A stretch of DNA of 64,000 nucleotides from Pandoraea communis (GTDB lineage: Bacteria; Pseudomonadota; Gammaproteobacteria; Burkholderiales; Burkholderiaceae): contig NZ_CABPSJ010000002.1 in assembly GCF_902459745.1 (NCBI RefSeq), positions 806,001 to 870,000 of the forward strand, given 5' to 3'. Below the pieces are notes generated by a model. The model saw nothing but the letters and a program-made list of their open reading frames with translations. It did not search any database and had not been told where the DNA came from. The position numbers were made by a program, and so were the translations under genes. This document shows, one piece after another, positions 57,622 to 64,000 of the stretch. Every line of letters begins with the position of its first letter. Within the stretch, counting starts at the first letter, position 1.

Positions 57622-60600
57622 GTGACGTTCAGAAAAAATGTTTCAATTCCACCTATATATGCGGTTCATTCGCTCATTGAGGGGAACCGGGTCGTTCAGC
57701 TTTCAAGTGATTCAACCCAACAGGAAGTGACAGTGACTCCGGCCCAAGGACGCCGGAGAAACTACGCCACTCTCGATAGCGTTGGTGGCGAGGTGATTGC
57801 AATCTCGACAAAGACCATCGCAAAGCCCGACGATGTGGGTCGCTTGTTGGTCTTGACGGATACCGTTGATGTACCTGCAGAGCATTCGGATTGGAACTTG
57901 GCGGGCCAACCCACCAGGTGGGCCGATCCGAAGCCGTTGAATATTAAAGACGAGCGTTTGGACGACAGCCGCGCTAGAGCGCAGCGAGTCATCGACAGTT
58001 GGGACGACGCATTTCACTACAAAGAGGAGCGTAGCGTCGAGGGCGGACGGATCCTCCCAGGTTTGCGCGCTCCGCAATTGGGGGCCTTGCATGCAGCGCT
58101 GGGACATTGGAAGGCGTCCGTAAAGCCCGCAACCGTTGTCATGCCAACAGGGACGGGCAAGACAGAAACGATGCTCAGCTTGCTTGTGGCACAGCGCATA
58201 CCGCGCCTATTGGTACTCGTGCCCAGCGATGCATTACGCGATCAAATTGGCTCCAAGTTCGTCAATTTGGGATGGCTGAAGAAGTTTGGCGTCGTAAGTT
58301 CCCACGCGGAGCCGCCCGTCGTTTGCTTCTTAAAAAAAATGCCGCGTGAGGCGGAAGCATTTCAGGGTCTTCTTCAGCGCTGTAACGTGGTCGTGGCGAC
58401 CATGCGGATTGCTGCGGGCAGTCGAGTAAGACATAGGGATGCTCTTGTGGAATGGGCGTCCCACATGTTCATCGATGAAGCGCACCACGTCTCTGCGACA
58501 ACGTGGGCATCCTTTCGGGAGCACTTTGGTGATAAGCCCGTTCTCCAATTCACCGCAACCCCCTTCCGCACAGACGGAAAATTAGTTGATGGCAAGGTAA
58601 TTTTCAACTATCCGCTTCGACGAGCACAGGCAGAAGGGTACTTCAAGCCAATCAAGTTTCGTCCCCTTGTCGAATACAACAATGACCGCGCGGATCACCG
58701 AATCATGAATGAGGCAGTTTCTGCACTTCGTGAAGATCTGGCTGCGGGATATGATCATGTGTTAATGGCCAGAGTCCAAACAATTTCTCGGGCTGAGGCA
58801 ATCCATCGCATCTATTCTGAGCATGCTAGGGACTTTCAACCACTGCTTGTCCATAGTGAGCAAACTCAAAACGAACGGCAATCCAGCTTAGCGGCACTGC
58901 GATCCAGAGAGTCGCGAGTAATCGTTTGCGTAGACATGCTTGGTGAGGGCTTCGATATGCCGCAGTTGAAGGTGGCGGCCCTTCACGACATGCATAAGAG
59001 TCTTGCAATCACGCTCCAGTTTACCGGACGCTTTACGCGATCGGCCGACAACGCTATCGGAGACGCGACAGTCGTCGCAAACATCGCGGATGTCGCGGTC
59101 AGCGATCGGCTGAAGTCACTCTATGCTGAGGACGCTGAATGGAATGAGTTACTTCGGGTGCTGAGTGAGGGCGCAACCGATGACGAAATCAGGCGCGCCG
59201 AATTTCTGGATGGATTCGGCGAGGCTGCTCCCGAGGTTGCCTTGCAGAACATCGCCCCCAAAATGAGTGCAGTGGTTTTTCGCACAGGTCACAGGTGGGA
59301 GCCGGCCGACATCGGCAAGGTGATCAAGTCCACACGGATGTACGCGGGGCCATTCCTAAATGCTGCGGAGCGGGTGGCTGTATTTGTCACGAAAGATCAG
59401 GAGCAGGTCGCGTGGGGCGATGTTCGCGACTTGAAAAATACTACCTGGAATGTTTTTGTATTGCATTGGAGCGAGCAGCAACGGCTTTTGTTTATCAATA
59501 GTACGGATAATTCAACGGTGCACGAGGATCTGGCTCGCGCAGTCTGTGGGCCTGACGCAAATCTCATCAGAGGCGAACAGATATTTAAGTCACTGCATGG
59601 CGTTAACAGATTCCTCATTATGAATCTTGGCCTCCGCCACTTGATAAGCAAAGCTGTACAGTTTTCCATGTATTCCGGTTCAGACGTCGGAGCCGCCTTG
59701 GCAATGGCGTTGAGGCAAAACAGATCAAAGTCCAACCTCTTTGGACGCGGTTATGAAGCAGGGGAGAAGGTCAATGTAGGTTGTTCTCAGAAAGGGCGCC
59801 TATGGTCCCATCGCATCGCACATGACCTCGCAAAATGGGTCCAGTGGTGCCACAACATAGGAGCAAAGTTAATCGATCCCAACATTTCTACTGAGGATAT
59901 CTTTCGAAATGTAGTGATCCCAGAGGTTGTGCAAGCTAGACCGGTGTCAGCGCTTCTCGGAGTCGATTGGAGTGACGAAATGCTTCATCGGCGAGAGGAC
60001 GCAGTAGACATCGAGATTGACGGCATTTCAAGTGCATTGTTCGACGTAGATCTCCAGCCAGACTCATATGCCGAAGATGGTCCGTTGCGTATCCGCCTGC
60101 GAACACCTGACGGCGACTCAGTCTACGAGGTGCGTTTCGTCGCGGATGATCTGAGCTTCGTACTTGTTGAAGGAAGCGCCGCATATATAGTGATCGGGCG
60201 TAAGCGTGAGTCACTCGACCAGTGGTTTGGTTCAGAGCCACCAACACTGTATTTCGCTGACGGCTCTACGCTTGTGCGCAACGAGCTGTTCAAGCTGCCT
60301 CCGACAGAGCGACGAGTTGCATTCGACCGAGGGCGCCTAACTACGTGGAACTGGGACGGCGTCAATTTGCGGAAGGAATCGCAGGGAGTTGAAAAGGACC
60401 CGGAATCGATTCAACGGAGGGTTATTGAGTACCTGCTTGCTCGCATGGGAGGAGACGCAGTCGACATCGTATTTGACGACGATGGCTCGGGGGAGATGGC
60501 CGACGTTGTCGGGGTCAAAGTGCACGCAGCGCATGTCGAAGTAACGTTTTACCACTGCAAATACTCTAAGCAAGATGAAGCGGGTGCTCGTGTCGACGAT

Positions 60601-60915
60601 TTGTACGTCGTCTGCGGACAAGCGCAGCGAAGTGCATTTTGGAGAGGCGATCCCGAGCGGCTCTTCAAGCATCTGCAATACCGCGAGGTGAAACGACAGC
60701 GTACTGGTGGGACGCGGTTTGAGCGCGGCAATCTTCAGATGCTGTCAACAGTTGCTCGATCTCTCATGTCGCATCGACTCGTGTTGAAGGTCGTCGTTGT
60801 TCAACCAGGCGTGTCGAATGCGGACATTAGCGTTTCGCAACTGGAGCTGCTCGGCGTGACAGAGCTCTACCTGCGCGAAACCTATGACTGCGATTTTGAG
60901 TTCATTGGGAGTTAA
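57622..60915 (+). CDS. DEAD/DEAH-box (SF2) helicase with nuclease-like C-terminus
   Basis: A protein of about 1,097 residues. After an N-terminal region of about 150 residues lies an SF2 helicase core: VVMPTGTGKTE (Walker A, near residue 175), MFIDEAHHVS (DEAH box, near 282), QFTATPFR (motif III, near 312) and LQFTGRFTR (motif VI, near 467). A middle region of about 400 residues is unassigned. The last 170 residues contain DDDGSGEMADVVGVKV and VEVTFYHCKYSKQDEAGARVDD, a D...(E)xK-like pattern recalling PD-(D/E)XK nucleases. The GTG at 57622 has AAGGGG six bases upstream; the frame opens at a GTG at 57604. It is probably a restriction or defence helicase paired with the divergent SIR2 protein. 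Confidence 0.82.
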   Translation: MTFRKNVSIPPIYAVHSLIEGNRVVQLSSDSTQQEVTVTPAQGRRRNYATLDSVGGEVIAISTKTIAKPDDVGRLLVLTDTVDVPAEHSDWNLAGQPTRWADPKPLNIKDERLDDSRARAQRVIDSWDDAFHYKEERSVEGGRILPGLRAPQLGALHAALGHWKASVKPATVVMPTGTGKTETMLSLLVAQRIPRLLVLVPSDALRDQIGSKFVNLGWLKKFGVVSSHAEPPVVCFLKKMPREAEAFQGLLQRCNVVVATMRIAAGSRVRHRDALVEWASHMFIDEAHHVSATTWASFREHFGDKPVLQFTATPFRTDGKLVDGKVIFNYPLRRAQAEGYFKPIKFRPLVEYNNDRADHRIMNEAVSALREDLAAGYDHVLMARVQTISRAEAIHRIYSEHARDFQPLLVHSEQTQNERQSSLAALRSRESRVIVCVDMLGEGFDMPQLKVAALHDMHKSLAITLQFTGRFTRSADNAIGDATVVANIADVAVSDRLKSLYAEDAEWNELLRVLSEGATDDEIRRAEFLDGFGEAAPEVALQNIAPKMSAVVFRTGHRWEPADIGKVIKSTRMYAGPFLNAAERVAVFVTKDQEQVAWGDVRDLKNTTWNVFVLHWSEQQRLLFINSTDNSTVHEDLARAVCGPDANLIRGEQIFKSLHGVNRFLIMNLGLRHLISKAVQFSMYSGSDVGAALAMALRQNRSKSNLFGRGYEAGEKVNVGCSQKGRLWSHRIAHDLAKWVQWCHNIGAKLIDPNISTEDIFRNVVIPEVVQARPVSALLGVDWSDEMLHRREDAVDIEIDGISSALFDVDLQPDSYAEDGPLRIRLRTPDGDSVYEVRFVADDLSFVLVEGSAAYIVIGRKRESLDQWFGSEPPTLYFADGSTLVRNELFKLPPTERRVAFDRGRLTTWNWDGVNLRKESQGVEKDPESIQRRVIEYLLARMGGDAVDIVFDDDGSGEMADVVGVKVHAAHVEVTFYHCKYSKQDEAGARVDDLYVVCGQAQRSAFWRGDPERLFKHLQYREVKRQRTGGTRFERGNLQMLSTVARSLMSHRLVLKVVVVQPGVSNADISVSQLELLGVTELYLRETYDCDFEFIGS

Positions 60916-61264
60916 GCCGAAGTCAGATTTTTGCAGCCAACGTTAGCTTGGATCATGTTCCCAGTGGCGGGAAGTCGCAACGGTGCAACGAACCATTATT
61001 ACGAGAGTGAAATTGCATACAGTCGGCATTGATTCGTTGCCACGTGATAGATCGGGTGCCAAGGATGCGACCCGCCGCGTTCGGTTTCGTGAAGCGGCGT
61101 TAACATACAGCACGGAAACGCTCGACCGCAGGGAAAACAGGCCGCCAAGGACACCAAGCGTCGGAAACAACGAAGGTTGCGCCCCGGTGTACTTACCGCC
61201 GAATTCCCACTAGATTCCGGAAGGATTATGAACAATGGCTCTCACGCCTCATGAGAAATGAAAA
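60916..61264 (+). other. Intergenic region upstream of hicB remnant
   Basis: About 350 bases between the helicase gene and the hicB remnant. No hicA toxin gene is recognisable here, although that is where it would be expected. Open frames in it have no family resemblance. Confidence 0.4.
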
Positions 61265-61500
61265 ATGACTGACACAATCACTATTGGCGGCATGGCAGCC
61301 ATCGTTACCTATGTCCACGAAATGGACATGTTCAGGGGGAATTCATCGGACTGAATGGAGGGGCTGACTTTTATGCGCGCGACCTGAAGACTCTGCGCAG
61401 TGAAAGTGAGCATTCTTTGCAGATTTTCTTAAATGAATGCAACCGACGCGGCGTTGCGCCCGAACGCCGCGAGCTGGACGAAAATCGCATCGGCTCGTAA
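61265..61500 (+). pseudogene. hicB-like antitoxin remnant, frameshifted and truncated
   Basis: The ATG frame reads MTDTITIGGMAAIVTYVHEM then DMFRG and hits a stop after a few more codons. If one G is added to the G5 run at 61335-61339, the frame continues EFIGLNGGADFYARDLKTLR and on to a TAA at 61498-61500. Together they match the N-terminal partial RNase H-like domain of HicB antitoxins (DMFRGEFxGLNGGADFYA). The C-terminal DNA-binding part is replaced by a short unrelated tail. No hicA partner is seen. Either a real inactivation or a one-base sequence error in the homopolymer explains the shift; the truncation would remain. Confidence 0.7.
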
Positions 61501-61558
61501 GAAATCTCAATGCGAGGCAGAACCTCCCCTCGCCCCGAATCTCCTTTTTGCACTCACC

Positions 61559-61852
61559 TCAATCGGCGCCCCCCCCCCCGAAATTACACAACGTCTCGCG
61601 ATCACGCTCCACTCGCTCCAATACCGGCGATGAATGACCGTGATCCTCATCTGTCATTCCCGTTCCCAGCCAATACGCATATTTCGGCCAGTTCTTGCAG
61701 AGCGCAAGGATTGCCTCCTCCGTCGCACACTGACGCCCGTCATAAATACTGCGCCAGGTCTGAGCTTGCACTCCACTCAGTTCCTCTAGCGCCTTGAACC
61801 TACGATGGCGCGGGGCGACCGTATCGACGATCTCTTTGATTCTGTCGCGCAT
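61559..61852 (-). CDS. Small helix-turn-helix-like regulator (integrative-element type)
   Basis: A 97-residue protein beginning MRDRIKEIVDTVAPRHRRFKALEELSG. FKALEELSGVQAQTWRSIYDGRQ (about residues 19-41) fits a Cro-like helix-turn-helix, and NWPKYAYWLGTGMTDEDHGHSSP resembles small regulators seen in Pseudomonas and Burkholderia integrative elements. GGAGG lies a few bases before the ATG at 61852; a longer frame to 62005 is not convincing. The end of the gene contains a run of 11 G (plus-strand C, 61569-61579), which codes the Gly tail. It is divergent from the AbiE-type pair and could regulate it. Confidence 0.65.
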   Translation of the reverse strand: MRDRIKEIVDTVAPRHRRFKALEELSGVQAQTWRSIYDGRQCATEEAILALCKNWPKYAYWLGTGMTDEDHGHSSPVLERVERDRETLCNFGGGGAD

Positions 61853-61964
61853 ATCGACCTCCTCCAAAAGCCACGAAATTAGGATGCCGAGCGCAATGAC
61901 CGCACTCGCGTGAGTCGCAAAGCAGGCGAGCGCGCCACAGTGACTCGGAAGCCACGGATTGAAT

Positions 61965-61993
61965 GTCAGAAACTGAAGTATAATATCTGACAA
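61965..61993 (+). promoter_or_regulatory. Operator/promoter of the AbiE-type operon
   Basis: TGTCAGA (61965-61971) and TCTGACA (61987-61993) form a perfect 7-bp inverted repeat with a 15-base spacer. A TATAAT (61980-61985) lies inside the spacer, so a protein bound here would block transcription. AbiEi antitoxins are known to autorepress by binding inverted repeats. Confidence 0.6.
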
Positions 61994-62007
61994 AATGGAG
62001 CTCATCG

Positions 62008-62604
62008 ATGACTAAGCTACCCGAAACCATTCGCCTGCACGCCAGCTCGCTTTCTGAGGGCGGCGTCCTGTCGCCCAAGGAATTCCTGCATTTGGGAAGT
62101 CGAGCGGCTATTGATCAGGCGTTTTCGCGTCTTACGAAATCTGGCGAGCTTCTTCGTGTAGCCCGTGGCGTGTACGTTTCACCGATTCCGGGTAGGTTTG
62201 GCACTCGCCCACCGGCGCCCGAAAAGGTTGTACGTGCGTTCGCGGAGAAGTCTGGCGAAGTCGTGGTGTCTCACGGCGCAAATTCGGCAAATGCCCTCGG
62301 ACTTACGCAGCAGGTCCCGACTCGTGAGGTATTTCTATCGTCTGGTCGAAACCGGAAACTTCGGCTCGGACGGTCGGTGGTAGCGATAAAGCATGCCCCG
62401 CAATGGATGCTTGCATTAGGAAGCGGAACGGCGGGAGACGCGGTGCGGGCACTGGCGTGGATGGGTCAAGCCCACGTGACCAAGTCGTTGAGCGCGCTCC
62501 ATAAGCGATTGTCGGCAGACGACTGGAACACGCTCACTTCCGCACGCGCGGCCCTTCCATCTTGGATGGCGAAGGCAATAGGACAGGAGTCGTTACGTGG
62601 CTGA
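62008..62604 (+). CDS. AbiEi/DUF6088-type antitoxin and regulator
   Basis: A 198-residue protein with an N-terminal winged helix region (VLSPKEFLHLGSRAAIDQAFSRLTKSGELLRVARGVYVSP, about residues 20-59) and a C-terminal AbiEi-like domain (SHGANSANALGLTQQVPTREVFLSSG). In type IV AbiE systems the antitoxin does not bind the toxin but opposes it and represses the operon. GGAG lies eight bases before the ATG. It overlaps the toxin gene by eight bases, and a palindromic operator covers its -10. Confidence 0.85.
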   Translation: MTKLPETIRLHASSLSEGGVLSPKEFLHLGSRAAIDQAFSRLTKSGELLRVARGVYVSPIPGRFGTRPPAPEKVVRAFAEKSGEVVVSHGANSANALGLTQQVPTREVFLSSGRNRKLRLGRSVVAIKHAPQWMLALGSGTAGDAVRALAWMGQAHVTKSLSALHKRLSADDWNTLTSARAALPSWMAKAIGQESLRG

Positions 62605-63634
62605 GTATTACTTTGATCTCAGCACTGACGAGCAATACGAAGCCTTAGCCTTTTCCAGCGCGCAGACCGGCAGGCCCGCTCATCTGTTGGAAAAAGACGT
62701 ATGGGTGGTGTGGGTCTTGCGCGCGCTGTTCACGTCGGCGTTAGCAATGGACCTCACCTTCAAGGGTGGAACATCTCTATCCAAGGCTTACAAACTCATT
62801 GATCGCTTTTCCGAAGACGTTGACCTCACATACGACATCCGCCGCTTGATTCCGGATTTGGTCCCGGAGGGCGCATCGCTTCCATCAAGCCGCAGCCAGT
62901 CCAGCAAATGGACAGCCGCCGTCCGGCGCGCACTTCCTACGTGGATCAATGAACAGGTGCTCCCTGTTATCAGCGACGGCCTCACCCGCGAAGGGCTCGA
63001 CGCAACGGTCGGACTTGCCGAAGACTGCACGGACACTGTTTTGCTCAGTTACCCGGCGCTTGCAAGCGGAACGGGGTATGTAGCCCCAGCCGTCAGACTG
63101 GAATTCGGCGGACGCGCAACCGGAGAGCCTCACACCGAAATGCCCGTGCGATGCGATATGGACGGGATTTTGGATAGCGTCTCATTCCCTGAAGCAAGCC
63201 CACTCGTCATGAACTTGTCCCGGACGTTCTGGGAAAAGGCAACCGCTGCCCACGTCTATTGCGCGCAAGGAAGAATCCGAGGCGAGCGCTATGCGCGTCA
63301 CTGGCACGACTTAATGTCGATTGCCGATAGCAGTCAATTCGGTGCGATTCTCTCCGATACGGATGTCGCCGCGATGGTCGCCGACCATAAGTCCTGTTTC
63401 TTCATCGAAAAAGACAGCGATGGAAACGTCATCGATTATCGACAGGCCGTATCAGGAGGTCTGCGAATCGTGCCGGAAGGGCCAGCAAAGGACGCGCTTT
63501 TGACGGACTATCGCGCCATGATCGAGGACGACGTTCTGGTCGAAGGGAACGTGACGTTTGATGTGCTGATGAGTAAGTGCGAAGCCATCCAAGATATGTT
63601 GAATCAAGTCACATCCAGCACCTACGCAGCTTGA
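62597..63634 (+). CDS. AbiEii/AbiGii-family nucleotidyltransferase toxin
   Basis: A 345-residue nucleotidyltransferase. The polymerase-beta-like motif is FKGGTSLSKAYKLIDRFSEDVDLT near residues 53-76, with GG/S and DxD metal ligands as in AbiEii and MenT toxins, which transfer nucleotides to tRNA 3' ends in characterised members. Related proteins bring bacteriostasis during phage infection. The GTG start at 62597 lies inside the last codons of the antitoxin gene. The length is at the upper end for the family but the fold motifs are intact. Confidence 0.87.
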   Translation: MAEYYFDLSTDEQYEALAFSSAQTGRPAHLLEKDVWVVWVLRALFTSALAMDLTFKGGTSLSKAYKLIDRFSEDVDLTYDIRRLIPDLVPEGASLPSSRSQSSKWTAAVRRALPTWINEQVLPVISDGLTREGLDATVGLAEDCTDTVLLSYPALASGTGYVAPAVRLEFGGRATGEPHTEMPVRCDMDGILDSVSFPEASPLVMNLSRTFWEKATAAHVYCAQGRIRGERYARHWHDLMSIADSSQFGAILSDTDVAAMVADHKSCFFIEKDSDGNVIDYRQAVSGGLRIVPEGPAKDALLTDYRAMIEDDVLVEGNVTFDVLMSKCEAIQDMLNQVTSSTYAA

Positions 63635-63693
63635 GCACCACACACGTATTGAGTCAATGAGCGCAAGGCCCCGCGTCACTTGTGCGCCATCAC

Positions 63694-63831
63694 TCAAATA
63701 TGGCTCTCGGGGGAAATATCCTTACCTTCCCCTAAGACCATTCCGAATTCGCGCATATCTCGCATAATTCGCCGCTTGCGTTCTTGTTGCATGCGAGTGG
63801 TCTCTGTAAGCTTGTTCTCGTCACGTCCCAA
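63694..63831 (-). CDS. Possible short protein (45 residues)
   Basis: A minus-strand frame from a TTG at 63831 (or the ATG at 63792) to a TGA at 63694 reads RDENKLTETTRMQQERKRR then ends in GKDISPESHI. It is strongly charged and looks coding, but no family is recognised. It could be the tail of a gene in another frame joined by a frameshift to the partial frame at the right edge. Confidence 0.25.
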   Translation of the reverse strand: MGRDENKLTETTRMQQERKRRIMRDMREFGMVLGEGKDISPESHI

Positions 63832-64000
63832 ACGTGGCCGGACTTAGCGGTCCGATCGTTCCGTAGGGCACACAGCCGCAATGTATCGCGGCTTCGTGTG
63901 CGGTCTCATGCATGCCCTCGAAAGCCAACGGGCAGGCCTGGGCTGGGACACCTTCGGGTGTGCCGCCTAATCCTACTGAACAGCGGTCCGCTAACCCAGT
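63821..64000 (-). other. Partial open frame at the right edge
   Basis: A minus-strand frame is open from the right edge to a TGA at 63821, giving about 59 residues that include FEGMHETAHEAAIHCGCVPYG. It may be the C-terminus of a gene lying outside the window, but no family is recognised. Confidence 0.2.

Noticed and set aside
60983-61213. Possible hicA toxin gene upstream of the hicB remnant
   Set aside because: The expected HicA motif (GSHHxF, VPxHxxKDL) does not appear in any frame.
61853-62005. N-terminal extension (about 50 residues, partly hydrophobic) of the small HTH protein
   Set aside because: A strong GGAGG site precedes the internal ATG at 61852, and the upstream part overlaps the AbiE promoter palindrome.

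Overview
The window is GC-rich chromosomal DNA of a Burkholderiales bacterium, most likely close to Pandoraea or Burkholderia. This is inferred from gene families and neighbours (DUF2782 next to thrB and a BPSS1780-type membrane protein; back-to-back polA and LOG genes; xseB-ispA-dxs-folE2). No database search was possible. About 53.5 kb reads as a compact core and catabolic chromosome. The last 9-10 kb is a visibly different accessory region with lower GC, broken genes and defence-type genes.

Layout. 1-10.5 kb: a flavoprotein cut by the left edge, tsaD, the isoprenoid/folate run xseB-ispA-dxs-folE2 (minus), a Rieske oxygenase, a DMT exporter, a rhodanese-type sulfurtransferase and a ZIP metal transporter. 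10.5-28 kb: a Tat-exported dienelactone hydrolase-like protein, a type II NADH dehydrogenase, polA, a LOG protein, a YeeE/YedE transporter, DUF2782, thrB, a membrane protein, a UvrD-type helicase, valS, galU, tusA and a Nudix hydrolase. 28-37.6 kb: a ClC channel, threonine aldolase, a small tautomerase, a class II aldolase, an MFS carrier, alaS and a CaiB-type CoA-transferase.

37.7-50.4 kb is one long minus-strand catabolic operon, transcribed from its own GntR regulator: GntR, Tat-type substrate-binding protein, LivH, LivM, LivG, LivF, aconitase-type large and small subunits, hydantoinase HyuB and HyuA, an isochorismatase-fold protein, an unrecognised 69-residue ORF, and an isocitrate lyase/PEP mutase-family enzyme. 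Spacing is tight, with ATGA overlaps. The enzymes suggest import of a lactam or cyclic imide, ring opening by HyuAB, hydration of an alkylmaleate-like acid and C-C cleavage of the resulting malate. Two matched 42-bp repeats with palindromic arms lie upstream and look like operators. Next to it (50.6-53.4 kb) a LysR regulator diverges from a three-gene set: a protein of unknown function, a tautomerase-like protein and a metallo-beta-lactamase-fold hydrolase.

53.6-64 kb: a degenerate UspA-like gene, an amidase remnant that has lost its Ser-rich signature, about 1 kb without genes carrying a tRNA-like remnant and short repeats, then an AT-rich SIR2-domain gene divergent from a large DEAH helicase with a nuclease-like C-terminus (candidate phage-defence pair), a frameshifted hicB antitoxin remnant, a small HTH-like regulator, and an AbiEi/AbiEii-type toxin-antitoxin pair with a palindrome over its -10 box. 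No integrase, transposase, CRISPR array, rRNA or intact tRNA was seen.
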